Shown: piece after piece, positions 10,683 through 21,726 of the stretch
Position numbering within the stretch: position 1 is the first letter of the stretch
Layout: every line of letters begins with the position of its first letter
Source: Dryas octopetala
Lineage: Eukaryota; Streptophyta; Magnoliopsida; Rosales; Rosaceae
Assembly: GCA_963921425.1 (NCBI GenBank)
Contig: OY992837.1
Span: 3,879,896 to 3,943,895, forward strand
Direction: 5' to 3'
Length of the DNA stretch: 64,000 bases
Position numbers and translations under genes: made by a program
The notes under the pieces: model-generated
Database searches by the model: none
What the model was told of the DNA's origin: nothing
Seen by the model: only the letters and a program-made list of their open reading frames with translations

Positions 10683-13600
10683 ATGTCAGGTTTGTATAAT
10701 CCCAACTTCTCACCTGCCAGAGCTGCTTCTCCACAGATTAGAAGCACTCCTGATGTTGACAGGTTTGTATATGCCTTCTAGAACCTAACTTTGATTCTTC
10801 CAAACTAAACTGCCCAGAAAAAAAATACAGCCTTGGGCATAAAGTTTTCTGTGTTTTAATTTGATTATGCTGAACAAATTCTGCCCTTTCTTTTGATCTA
10901 TTGGTGGCTTTTGTTTTCTAGTCACTACTTGTCAGAGTTGTTAGCAGAGCATCAAAAGCTTGGTCCTTTCATGCAAGTTCTTCCGATATGTAGCCGACTC
11001 TTGAATCAAGGTTTACTTCTACATCTTTGAGTTTTGGATCTAGATTTTTATGGGTTTATTCCCTTTTCATTTGTTTTGTCCCCATGACAGCGTTTTTGGA
11101 ATTAATAAATGTGCTTGCTTGACTAGTCAGATCGGTTTGATTGGTTTTCACTATTTGACCCTTGGCTGCTCGTTTCCTCAGTCATAAAGGCTGTTCTTGA
11201 ACTGATCGTGCTTTATCTCCACATTTCATTGTTGAATTGTGTCTGCAGCCCTGGCTTTTACACACTCTAACCTTTACTAATGGGGAAGTTGGAATCTCGT
11301 TTAAATTAGACTCAAAGCATTGTGTATAATTGAGATATTCCAATGATTACAGTTTTTTTTCAATAAAAATGGGCTAGATTACTATTTTCCACCTTAAGAA
11401 TTAATTCAATATGTTGACAAGTTATGGAAACTTGCAACATCCATTGAATCTGCCTAAAGGTCTGATAACATCCATCATGCTGGGCTCATGAATGTGTTTT
11501 GCAAAAAGCAAGAACTGATAACAATATCGTTACCATCTAAAGGTCTAATGCATGGCCTAGTTGCAACAGGAAGTGGAGGCTTCTGAAAATTTTAATTTGA
11601 GTGCATTGAAGTGTCTGTAATTCAGTTAGTTTGAACTGCCAAAATCGGTCTGTGTTGATGACTAGTAAAAAAATTATGAAAGGAGAATTTAGAGATGAAT
11701 ATATTTTGTACAATACGTTAGGATGAAAACACAAGGAATGTTGATTTTGATGACCTTTTTAGCAGAAGAGTTGCCTGTGGGTAGATTGGATTGGTTTCAT
11801 GAGTAGATATCCAGGTTAAAGAGGTGATAATGTATGTACTCTCTGCCTCTATGATTAGGTAATTTGTCGATTAGTGGACTTATCTGAAGTTAAGTGCTTG
11901 AAAGATGGTGTCCTGATGAAATTATGCATATCTGCATGTTTGAGGCTTTAACATTTGAACAATCTAGATAGGCTTCATTGCTCACCCAAAATGTAGTTCA
12001 TTGAACTTCTTCTACTGGCCAACCCCCGTATGTGGTGGTATCCACATCAAGGTGTTGTGTGTTACATTGCAAAAATTAGTAGGTTAATGCTGCCACGGTT
12101 TCTTCCTGTTTACCAAGTATTATGGTTAAAATGGCCTTGTAACTCAGTTCTCTTTTGTTTCTTATCTTGACCTTTTGTTTGGACTGATTTATATCTTGAC
12201 TTTGGAGTTTGAACTCATCTTTCTAGTCTTGTGTTTTCCAATAGTGTGGCCAGTTTCTCATATGAAATGCTTCTTTGTGTGCAGAGATATTACGGGTTTC
12301 TGGAATGATGTCCAACCAAGGTTTTGGTGACTTTGACAGAATGCGACATAGAAGCCCTAGTCCAATGGCTTCTTCAAATCTTATGTCAAATGTTACTGGG
12401 ACAGGGTTGGGTGGCTGGAATGGACTTCCTCAAGAGGTGATTGTCTTTGAACTTTTAAAAGACATCTGTGATATTTTCTATGAATACATTGCATTTTATG
12501 TATTATTTTAGTTTTTGTTCATGTAAGCTGTGATTAAATACTCTTTCTCCTCATTGCTTCATTCAATACATAACTACCCACCTATGAGATAAAGATGTGT
12601 TTCATGCCTTCATACAGTTATGTGTTAAATATTTATGATAAAATTAATATATAGTTATGAACTTAGTAATGTAAGGTGATAGAAAAGGGTTGGGATCACA
12701 CAATTGACTGGTACTGTCTATCTATGATGCTAGAAGTCCCTTGTAGGTTGTGATTAATTTTTAAGCATCTTGGAAGAGTTAGAGCATCAATTTATATAAA
12801 CTACATTTATGGCACCCACTTGATTTTTGATTTCTTTTTATTCATTCTGATGTTTATCATGAGGTAATTTTGCCCCCAATTTGTAATTTGAATTTGAGTT
12901 TTAGCCCATACAAGTGTTATATATGAACTTTTGAAAATCAGTTCTCCTAGCATGACCTGAACTGAAAATGTAGGTGGAGAGGAGGTTCAGAATTAAATAC
13001 ACTTCATTGTGAAGTTCAGAGTTATCTTATTGTGCTAAACATATGGAATTGTTTTGACATTCAGTGTCCCTTTCACCTGTAATTAACTCATAAAAACACA
13101 GATATAAGGAATAAGCAATGCACGTATAACAATGAAGTTTGAAGTACACAAGTGATGTAAAGTTAAAAAGCTTAAGAAATCAAACAATGATTGATTCTAT
13201 GAGCAACCTAAGCATATAATATGATATAAGCATCATAGAGGACTAACCATTGTCTCTATGTTAGCATTCTGTCCGTGGCCAAATCAGGGGGGGAGATGTT
13301 TTATAAGTTCACTGAGTGACATGTCTTGGAATGTGGATTTTATGACCCACAAGATGGACAGGGTTACCTGTCTTGACATACTTGCCTGTATGTTTATGTC
13401 CTCTTTGTTTTTGGTTGTACTCTTTTGAAGGTAGAAGTTTCAGTTAGTTGTTACCCAGAGTGTGAATGTTAATCCTTTGTCAGTTCTTTCTTTATCAATT
13501 TTCCCCAGTCATCCTTCTCTGTTTATTTTCTTTGGTTTTTATTATAAATGTCACACATCTAAGATGGCAAAACCCTTCATTCGATAGCAGAGATTAAGTG

Positions 13601-14822
13601 GACCCCATGGGATGACAATGGACTGGCAAGGTGCACCTGCGAGCCCTAGTTCATACACTGTGAAGAGGATTTTACGTTTGGAAATTCCTGTAGATACTTA
13701 CCCCAATGTAAGTCTTTTGCATACTGCTACCATTTAAAGTCTTTCTGCATCCCTCAATGTAATAAATAATGCCTGATCGTTTTGTTTCTTTGTGGAAATT
13801 AGTTCAATTTTGTTGGGCGACTTCTTGGACCTAGAGGTAATTCTCTGAAACGGGTTGAAGCTACTACAGGTTGTCGTGTATACATTAGAGGGAAAGGATC
13901 AATTAAGGATCCGGACAAGGTAATAGGATACTTATTCATTCTTTTATAGTCTGATACTTATTGGAATTGCTGTTCTCAGTGATGATCGGTTAAAAGTTAA
14001 AACTGACTTTGGAATGTAGCACATTTCTGAATGGATCTGTTTATATAATTATTGGTTTTAAGACTTAGGTTCTTGTTTACATGCTTAATCGTTTCATATT
14101 TTTTCCCATGTCAAGGAGGAGAAGCTACGGGGAAGACCAGGCTATGAACACCTGAATGAACCACTCCACATCTTGATTGAAGCTGATTTACCTGCCAATG
14201 TCGTTGATATAAGGCTGAGACAGGCACAGGAAATTATAGAAGAATTGCTCAAACCTGTGGTAATTATCTCAAACTTATTTCTTTTGGTTTTCTAGTTGTA
14301 TATTTTATGTAAATGATTGGGGATGGCTAGCCCTCCTTGCATTTCTGTCCTGAAACATTTGCTTCCATGCATATTTACTTGTTTATGTCTAGATAGGAAA
14401 TATGATAAAATGTGAGACATCCACTTGGTTAAGCTGCATGGGAGTTAACACTTCTAAGCTTGATGAGCAGACTAAAAAAGTTAGATCAGTTGACCCACAA
14501 ACTCTCTAGCTCAGTTGAGCCAAGCTGGGATCTCTCTTTTGCTGCACAGGGAACTTGTTCATGGATGCCAATTACTGAATTCTTCATTTGCATTTTACTA
14601 GCAAGCCACCTTGATCTTAAATTTGACTTTAGCTCTTCATTCCTTTCTTTTTGGATATAAACCTTTGACTTGCAGGACGAGTCGCAGGATTATATTAAGA
14701 GGCAGCAGCTGCGTGAGTTAGCTTTGCTAAATTCCAATTTCAGAGAAGAAAGTCCTGGGCCAAGTGGCAGTGTATCTCCTTTCAATTCAAGCGGAATGAA
14801 ACGTGCAAAAACCGGACGATAA
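10683..14822 (+). CDS. STAR/KH-domain RNA-binding protein (QUAKING-like, SPIN1 group)
   Basis: Seven exons (10683-10762, 10922-11010, 12285-12436, 13591-13707, 13803-13919, 14116-14259, 14676-14822) join in frame to 281 aa. The N-terminus [16 protein letters not shown] and the block [20 protein letters not shown] (about residues 28-47) form the QUA1-like dimerisation region of plant STAR proteins. The KH domain follows (about 135-230), with [15 protein letters not shown] holding the GPRG loop that grips RNA, then a QUA2-like helix rich in Q and R. The C-terminus has SPSGS-type serine/proline clusters and ends MKRAKTGR. Relatives include rice SPIN1 and Arabidopsis At3g08620/At2g38610, nuclear RNA-binding proteins; a flowering role is known for SPIN1 but is only inferred here. 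Intron 2 is about 1.27 kb. The start is the first ATG in frame with the conserved MSGLYN. Confidence 0.95.
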
Positions 14823-15189
14823 GTGCTCATATTACTCCAGTTCTAAATGTTGACTCCATAAGTTCATGGCCGAGACCCAAGAATGGCTAGCAATACACAT
14901 TTCCATCAGCGCGGCTTCAAGAAACACAGGCTAACAGTTCTTTGCTGGTGAGGTTTCTGGTGGTTTTTGTTTGCTTTGTTTTTCTTTCCTTTTGGAACAA
15001 CAGACAGACAAAGACCCAAAAAAAACAAAAAGGATGAAATTTATATAGTTGGCTCTTGAGTTTAGGTTTGGTGAGGTCAGTTTTCTGTGTAAACCTAATG
15101 CATTCATTGGATTTATTCTTGTGTTAGTTACTTCTGGGAAGTGTGAAAAAATATATATAAATATATATTAATTGTGCAACCATTAGAGC
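14823..15189 (+). other. 3' UTR and flank of the KH-domain gene
   Basis: T-rich and AT-rich sequence follows the TAA, with TATATATAAATATATATT near 15152. No other feature is visible. The F-box-like tandem array begins at its end. Confidence 0.5.
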
Positions 15190-16080
15190 CTAAGACAGTG
15201 GGTCGAGTTTTGTAGGTATGTGATCAGTCATATGCCATTTTTTATTAGTATGTATACAGAGTCTGGATTCTGACCACCTGAATTATTTAAATCGTGCCCT
15301 TGGAGATCTGCAATGTTCTTGAATTGATATAAGAAATAGACTACAGTTGGCTTGGTCCCAAAGCAAACAAGTGGATTTATTAATTAAAGCTCTTAATTAA
15401 TGACTTGAATTTGTATCTTTCTAAATATTAGGAAGAAAGACAGAGTCTTGTCACAAGCGTTTGAAGTTATCACGTCTTACCTTATATTCTATGCTGTTTT
15501 TCTTTTCAGTGCAACATTGGCTACCATATGAAAAAAATAAAATAAAAAAATTCTGTCTGTTGTGGATGTCATATGCGTCTCTTTGTAACCTAACACCTAA
15601 CACGTGACTAGAGAAACATACACAACGAATGAGATGTTTTGATCTGGGGCAAGGTGGTGTAAAATACACCATATTTAATTTGAATTTGTATTTTTATGTG
15701 TTTGCAATGCAAGTAAATGCTACAAATAGCATCCGAACCACAAGCGGATTTTTCTCTTACCTTTCTTATGTTTTGTTTCACAGCTAGTTATACCTCACAG
15801 CAGTTTTACTTTACAGTTGATTATTTTCATACATTATCAAACACACCCTAATTTTCGATCTTCGAAAGGAGACTTAACTACCTTGCAATCACTGAAATAC
15901 AATGGTAACACCTTGAGCAAGAGTAAACCCGCAATTGTGCCCGAGGTTTTATTATTCACTACATTACAGCAGGCTTGCAGCGTAGATTTTGTTTTCTGCA
16001 ACTTGTTTTGCTTTACAATTAAAGTAAAATACGGAGGGACGCGGTGCTTTTTGTAAGCAATAATAGTTCTTGGAGGAATT
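15190..16080 (+). pseudogene. F-box-like gene remnant, tandem copy A
   Basis: First unit of a local duplication. It starts with GTTTTGTAGGTATG and ATCAGTCATATGCCA, carries a shared block around CAGTTGGCTTGGTCCCAAAG, and contains a coding-like piece at 15840-16055 reading KGDLTTLQSLKYNGN, then KSKPAIVPEV and CNLFCF. The last phrase resembles the 'CNGLLCF' region after an F-box. The F-box itself is not visible in this copy, and there is no intact gene. It is paired with copy B by shared blocks in the same order. Confidence 0.55.
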
Positions 16081-16083
16081 TCA

Positions 16084-17955
16084 GTCGATCAAGCTTTGTA
16101 CGTATGCTATCATTTATCAGTCATGTGCCAATTTTATAAGTACGTAAACAGAGTCATATGCAATTTTTCTTGTATGTAAATTGCCTCTTTGAAGTTTGAA
16201 GATCTGCAGTGTTCTTGAATTGATATAAAGACTAGACTACAGTTGGCGTGGTCCCAAAGTAAACAAGCGGATTCATTGCTCTAGCTCTTGATTACAGACT
16301 TCAATTTGTATGACTTTGTATCTTTCTCTATATTTTGAAGCCGAGTAAAACTTCTATAGTTCCTAAATCCTAATGAAGTTAGAGCCAAGCCCAAAAACCC
16401 AAAGCTTAAGCTGACAATATATAGAAGCACCTAATCCCAAGCGGATTTCTTTCTTACCTTTCGTAACCCAATAAGGAAAAGGAGGAGGGCTTGCATTTAA
16501 AAAGGAGGGCTCCAATTCAAAGAAAGGGAATTGTAGTTTCAACGTTGGTTTGACTAATACTGGTAGCAGATTCAAGCAGGACATAACAAATCTTCTGTAA
16601 GAAATTTTAATGGCGATGCAGAGGAGCAAGAAAAGTGGGCAGTCATGCAGCAGCAACAAGGCAAAGCTGATAGACCTACCTTCCGATATGATGACCGACA
16701 TTGTTACGAGACTAAACATAGAATCACTTTACTGCATTAATTCGTTGTGTCTCTTAAGAGCTTGTTAAACATAGTCGACCAGACCACCCCTCTTTTGTTA
16801 CACTGCACACGCGGTGTTTACGTCCTCATCAACTTATGCTTGTTACTAGTTCCTGTATTCCCAAAGGAGACTCAACCGCCTTGCGATCACTGAAATACAA
16901 CGGCAAGTACAACACCTTCAGAGTGACCAAACCTGCAATTGTCTCAAAGATTTCATTCACTCAACTACACCACGCTGTTGGGAAAGGTGGCGCCTAATAC
17001 AAGGCCAATGGATTATTTTATAATCCCGCGGATCAACTTTTCCCACTCTTGTGTGATAAAAATGGGATAACAAATCAAGTGAACAACTACAGATAACTAG
17101 GCAAGAAAAATAAAGGAGACACCGAATTTAATATGGTTTGACAATATGCCTACATTCACAAGACAGCAATAGTAATTTCTTCCACTGGCGTTACAAAAAA
17201 CAATTTCACCAAAATGGCTAAACACTCTCTCTTGGGTTCTCTCAAGAGGATTTTTCTTCTCACTTAATTTCAGGCTTTCCTCTCAATTCTCACAAGTGAG
17301 TCTCTCTCTAATTCTCAAACTCGCTTTGAAAGTTTGGATGCTTTTCGAATGCCTTCTCTCGCTTGCTTGGCTTACTTGGTTTGCTTCCAATTGCAAGGTT
17401 CTGATACCTTTATATAGGCAATTGGCTTGATGGCACATTGGTAAATATATTGATAGTTGGAAAGCTAAGTGGCCAACTTCTCCATAATTTACGTTCAATG
17501 TTTACATGTCATTTAATGCATTGTTTCTTTTACTTTCAACCATTGCTGCACCACCCTTAGCTATACCTATAGCTAGCTCTCCTTTGCTGTAAATGTGAGC
17601 CCCAAAAACTACAAGCAACTTATTTTCCTCACGTGGTTTTACCTAACCAACATGGCTCACCTATTCAATGCATTTGTTAGAAATCAAACACATGCATTTC
17701 TCCTCCACTAAGGAGGGATACCAATGGGTCCCATCACACGCTTGCACTCTACACTTTGTTTTCTACAACTCGTTTTGCTTTACAAGCATAGCAAAATATG
17801 GAGGTATGAACTGCCTACGAACATATTCAGTTATAGACTTATAGTAGAAGATTGATTTCCTTAAAAAATTATGGGAATTTGGTTGAAGCAGCTGGTAACT
17901 CGGAGCCCGGTTTCTCTAAAAATTTATGGAAATTAGTTTGATTGATAGTGCAGAA
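16084..17955 (+). pseudogene. F-box-like pseudogene, tandem copy B, disrupted by a solo LTR
   Basis: The frame from the ATG at 16611 reads MAMQRSKKSGQ, then an F-box start LIDLPSDMMTDIVTRLNIES. The reading frame is lost at about 16740 by a shift, then recovered as VSLKSLLNIVDQ and later GDSTALRSLKYNGKY and KPAIVSKISF, collinear with copy A. The coding remnant is cut at 16975 by a 761-bp LTR and resumes at 17737 with CTACACTTTGTTTTCTACAACTCG. F-box proteins are substrate adaptors of SCF ubiquitin ligases; this copy cannot make one. The frameshift and the insertion are independent lesions. Confidence 0.75.
16976..17736 (+). mobile_element. Solo LTR of an LTR retrotransposon
   Basis: 761 bp beginning TGTTGGG and ending CCCATCA (terminal TG..CA, near-perfect inverted termini), flanked by CACGC at 16971-16975 and 17737-17741. 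The empty site can be read from tandem copy A (CAGGCTTGCA), which confirms both ends. Inside are a TATA box (TTTATATAGG near 17411) and the phrase ACACCGAATTTAATATGGTT, a form seen in many plant LTRs. No internal gag/pol region is present, so it is a recombined solo LTR. The orientation follows the TATA box and is tentative. Confidence 0.88.
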
Positions 17956-18075
17956 CCTATAGTGCAATGGGTCCAGCTTTGTAGGTATGGCATCAGTCAT
18001 ATGCCAAAATTATAAGTTTGAAAACAGAGTCTACATGGATTCTTTACAATGTCTACCTCAATTATTTAAACTCTC
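17950..18075 (+). repeat. Third partial copy (C) of the F-box array flank
   Basis: GGTCCAGCTTTGTAGGTATG, ATCAGTCATATGCCA, AACAGAGTCTACATGGATTC and CCTCAATTATTTAAA repeat, in the same order, the beginning of copy A at 15195-15290. No coding part follows, so the third unit is truncated. Confidence 0.6.
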
Positions 18076-18320
18076 TTAATTTGGAACCTTTTTATTTGAC
18101 TAGCTATTGCATCTTTAGTTCTTATAAAACACTTTAGAACTCATTTTTTCTTTAATATTTGTTTCCTATGCTCTCGTATTCATACTCTATTATATGGGGG
18201 TGATACTCATGATGTAAGGGAATTTGCAAAGATGGGGCATTTAGAAAGTAGTGTTACTAGTTAGTGACTGACTTAGTGGTATGCAGTCAATTGATTACTA
18301 AAGATTTGAGCCTATAAGTG

Positions 18321-18410
18321 TAATGTTGCAGCTCATAATTTGACTCATTTTGCCTTGAAAGAACGGTGCTTATTTTTCTGATTAAAGGATGACCCTGAAT
18401 GACTTATGAT
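18321..18410 (+). pseudogene. Possible remnant of a retroelement-type RNase H domain
   Basis: One frame reads CNVAAHNLTHFALKERCLFF, then a stop, then LKDDPE. This resembles the C-terminal end of RNase H domains in plant LINEs and their domesticated relatives (N-x-x-AH-x-L-A, then a W-x-x-x-x-P-E motif). Stops interrupt the frame on both sides. The match is short and made by eye. Confidence 0.35.
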
Positions 18411-19071
18411 CGAGCTATATAATTTGTGATCTTGTTGTACGTACCCAATTACTTGATTTGAATAGCATGGCCAACACATGTGCGTGATATTGTGAATTGA
18501 TATGCATATAAAAGTTATCTAAAAGGCGATGCAGCTAGTGCAAAAAGATTAATTGTGACCCTTACAAGATTGCAAAGGAAGCTGATATGCTGAAAGATGT
18601 TAAGTGAAGTTGCTAGGGCCCAGGGTGTTTATTGGGTAATGGGCGCATTCTAGTTTATAATGATATACCTTTGTTGGCTGTAGCCTGTATGGTGTATGAA
18701 TAGGTTGTCCAACTGCTAAGCATTACCTTGATTGTGCCATAGTTGTATGGTGGCCATGATCATTGTGCCTAGCTAGCTAGTTTAATAGAAAATCAATGAA
18801 AGATTGTAATTTCTCATGTACGTACCATGATTTCAACTTGCAAAACAAGGCATTAAACAAAGTGCATACTGCATAAAAGGTATGGAATTCACTGACGACT
18901 AGGAATGACTAACAAGCCTTTTATACCAACTTGGAATTACTAACAAGCCTTTTATATATATACCAAAGAGCATGCTTAAGTATTTTTCTCTAACAAAAAA
19001 TTAAAAGCCAAGAAGAAATTTGGAATTAGTTTTTTAATTGGATTCTCTCACTGCCTAAAGGCCTATTCTAA

Positions 19072-19379
19072 GAGCATCTCCACCCATTTTCCAAACTTTT
19101 GCTCAAGTTAAAATTCGGAGGAAAATGACATAAAATACAACTCCAACTCCATCTTTCTTAAAATCTCTCAAAATTTTAGATTTTTCTAAAAATTAATTTT
19201 TCCAAATCAAGTTTTTTTTTTTTTGGCCATGATAGTCAATTTTTAGACTAAAACCCAAGAAAAAAAAAATTTAATAAAAATTTCAACTTTAGTATTGAAG
19301 AGTCATTCCTCAAATCTAACTTTTTTTTTTTCCCTTACTTATCCTTTTTTTTCCAGTTTCCTAACTTTTAAAGATGCTC
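19072..19379. mobile_element. Tourist-like MITE (308 bp) with TAA target duplication
   Basis: The left end GAGCATCTCC and the right end AGATGCTC are inverted repeats, and TAA stands directly outside each end (19069-19071 and 19380-19382). A short AT-rich non-coding element with a 3-bp TAA/TTA duplication fits Tourist-type MITEs mobilised by PIF/Harbinger transposase. The interior is A/T-homopolymer rich and has no open frame. Confidence 0.75.
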
Positions 19380-19647
19380 TAAGCCTCTAACCCAAATATA
19401 TAGTTTGTAGCCAAGTTGACGGGCTCGGCTTCCAACTTAATTAAAAGGCTTAGATGAATAAAATTCCCCTACACGTGCATTTTCTATAGAGACCACAAAA
19501 CCCTATTAAGGGACATATGAATCCCAACCGTCAATCAGATCCTACTAAACCACACATCAATTCCAGCCGTCGATCCTTAAATCCACTCTCTTATCTAAAA
19601 ACGGATCTCTCTCACTCCCTCTCTTCTTCAGCAGTCCATCTTCCGCA

Positions 19648-19910
19648 ATGGTGAGTTTCCTCACTCGGGCTTTGTTTCGTTCATCTGAAATTAATACTTT
19701 ATAAGTATTTGTTTCGTACCTCATATATCTCTATTGTAATTATATATATATATATATATATCCCAAGGGCAAGTGCCTTTTCTGGTAATTGCACTATTTT
19801 TTGAATAAGTATATGGTATTTCAGATCACTAGTGAGCATTTTTCTATGGACCCAGCTGAGACTTTTAGGACAACTACTGGAAAGCTAGCTTCTAATTGCT
19901 GTCTTGAAGG
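19648..19910 (+). other. Possible small gene start or gene fragment (ATG mini-exon plus one exon)
   Basis: A C/T-rich leader-like stretch ends in GCAATG|GTGAGT at 19648-19650, and an acceptor TTTCAG precedes ATCACTAGTGAGC at about 19826. Spliced, this reads MITSEHFSMDPAETFRTTTG and ends at a donor GAAG|GTAAGG near 19910. I do not recognise the product and find no further exon. It may be the start of a decayed gene or a chance arrangement. Confidence 0.25.
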
Positions 19911-20276
19911 TAAGGTATATATAGCATGTTATTGTTGTTGATTTTTGTTTTGGTTGTACGGTCCTATCATTTACTTTATGCTTATTTGTTCATTTTGTTT
20001 CGTTAATTATTATAATTAATACATATCTTTTCCGCTGTGTACAATAGTTATAGGTAAAGTTTGCATCGCAAATTTGGTAAACAAATCAGTCAAATTCAAA
20101 TATTAGAAAAATAACAGTATCTTGACAAAAAAAAAAAAAAAAGGACTTGTGTATATGAATTTGCACTAAATTTTTTTGGAAAAAGTAAATAAGGAAAGAA
20201 AGCTGTTGAATTGTTGGGTGGGAATTTGGGCCCAAATCCAGTACCTGGTTCCACAATTGCGTCCACGTTCAAATAC

Positions 20277-20282
20277 CACGTG
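20277..20282. promoter_or_regulatory. G-box upstream of the RETICULATA-related gene
   Basis: CACGTG in the context ACCACGTGTCATCC, about 250 bp before the ATG. G-boxes bind bZIP and PIF-type factors and are common in light-regulated plastid genes. Its activity is inferred. Confidence 0.5.
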
Positions 20283-20528
20283 TCATCCAGAGGAGGTTAG
20301 TGCGTCCTCAATGGAATTCAGAGGCGCGCCATAATAATATTCCTCTTTCATTTTTAGGGTTTTGCGATTTTTTTAGAGGACAGGGACGGCCGGCCTCAAT
20401 ATTAATATTAATAATAAATATTTCTAATTCTTGTTTTGTCGGGGTTTAGAAAAGGCTCTTTTCAATTTTTGTTTTTAGGTTTCTTATAATATCATTTGCA
20501 GAGAGCGTCCTAGAGATTCAGATCAAAC

Positions 20529-21596
20529 ATGGCGGCCACTGCTCAGCTTCGCTACTCTACTCTGGCCAGAGATCACTACACTCTCTCAGACAATCACCGC
20601 TTCTCCAACAACAACCCTCACTCTGCTATTTCTTTCCCGTATTCCCAAATCCCAAATCGCACTCTCTCTTTGGTTCCCAGACCCACCCGGCCCATAAAGC
20701 CAGAGCTCACATTCTCCGGCGGCAATGGCAGCAACGGTGGCGCTGGAGCCGGCGGAAACAGCGGTGGTTGGAGCCGCGGTGATGGGAATTCCGACGATGA
20801 CGACTCTTCATCATCGTCGTCGAAATCTCAGGGTCTAGGAATTCTGGGTCTCTTTCTCAACGGCTGGAGATCGAGGGTCGCGGCCGATCCCCAATTCCCT
20901 TTCAAGGTTTTAATGGAGGAAGTGGTCGGCGTCAGCTCTTGCGTTCTCGGCGACATGGCTTCTCGTCCCAATTTCGGGCTCAACGAGCTCGACTTCGTCT
21001 TCTCGACCCTCGTCGTCGGGTCCATTCTGAATTTCACGCTCATGTATTTGCTAGCCCCCACTGTCTCCGCCACTGCCGCCACTCTCCCTTCGATCTTCGC
21101 CAGCTGCCCGGCGAGCCACATGTTTGAACCGGGCGCCTACGGCTTGTTGAACCGGTTGGGGACATTCGTGTACAAAGGTACTGTCTTTGCCGCGGTTGGG
21201 TTCGTTGCGGGGCTCGCCGGAACGGCATTGTCAAATGGGTTGATCAAGCTGAGGAAGAAGATGGATCCGGAATTCGAAACCCCCAATAAGCCTCCACCGA
21301 CTTTGTTGAATGCGCTCACTTGGGCGGCGCACATGGGTGTGAGTAGTAATTTTAGGTACCAAACTTTGAATGGGGTTGAGTATTTGTTGGCCAAAGGGCT
21401 GCCTCCTCTGGTTTTCAAGTCGTCGGTGGTGGTTCTGAGGTGCTTGAACAATGTGCTTGGTGGGATGTCCTTTGTTATGCTGGCGAGGCTGACCGGATCG
21501 CAGAGCATCGGGGAAGCAAAGCCGGCGGAAGGGGAGATTGGATCAGCTGCAGAGAAGGAGAAATTGGTGGAGAGTGAGGGTTTGCAGAGCAAATGA
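20529..21596 (+). CDS. RETICULATA-related protein (DUF3411), chloroplast
   Basis: A single uninterrupted exon encodes 355 aa. The N-terminus MAATAQLRYSTLARDHYTLS is rich in S, T, N and P and lacks acids, as expected of a plastid transit peptide. A Gly-rich linker (about 64-88) and an acidic/serine run (DDDDSSSSSS) follow. The DUF3411 core starts near residue 115 with DPQFPFKVLMEEVVG and has several hydrophobic membrane segments, including STLVVGSILNFTLMYLLAP, GTVFAAVGFVAGLAGTAL and LNNVLGGMSFVMLAR. The tail is charged (AEKEKLVESEG). The family is in the chloroplast envelope, and loss in Arabidopsis gives reticulate leaves; the molecular activity is not known. The gene order suggests the At3g08630/At3g08640 group. 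A poly(A) signal AATAAA lies at 21721. Confidence 0.93.
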   Translation: MAATAQLRYSTLARDHYTLSDNHRFSNNNPHSAISFPYSQIPNRTLSLVPRPTRPIKPELTFSGGNGSNGGAGAGGNSGGWSRGDGNSDDDDSSSSSSKSQGLGILGLFLNGWRSRVAADPQFPFKVLMEEVVGVSSCVLGDMASRPNFGLNELDFVFSTLVVGSILNFTLMYLLAPTVSATAATLPSIFASCPASHMFEPGAYGLLNRLGTFVYKGTVFAAVGFVAGLAGTALSNGLIKLRKKMDPEFETPNKPPPTLLNALTWAAHMGVSSNFRYQTLNGVEYLLAKGLPPLVFKSSVVVLRCLNNVLGGMSFVMLARLTGSQSIGEAKPAEGEIGSAAEKEKLVESEGLQSK

Positions 21597-21720
21597 GCAA
21601 TCAGTCGACTTACAAGTGATTTGGTTTTTTGTTATTTTTCTGGGTTCCTATCCTTTTGTTCATAACTTGGGTGGACTTCTGGAGAGTGCGTGATGTGATA
21701 TCTAGTAATGTTGTAGTAAT

Positions 21721-21726
21721 AATAAA
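21721..21726 (+). terminator. Poly(A) signal of the RETICULATA-related gene
   Basis: AATAAA about 125 bp past the stop codon in a T-rich context; the likely near-upstream polyadenylation element. Confidence 0.5.

Noticed and set aside
21137..21592. 151-residue open frame on the - strand
   Set aside because: It is antisense to the intact RETICULATA-related coding exon and shows no family features.
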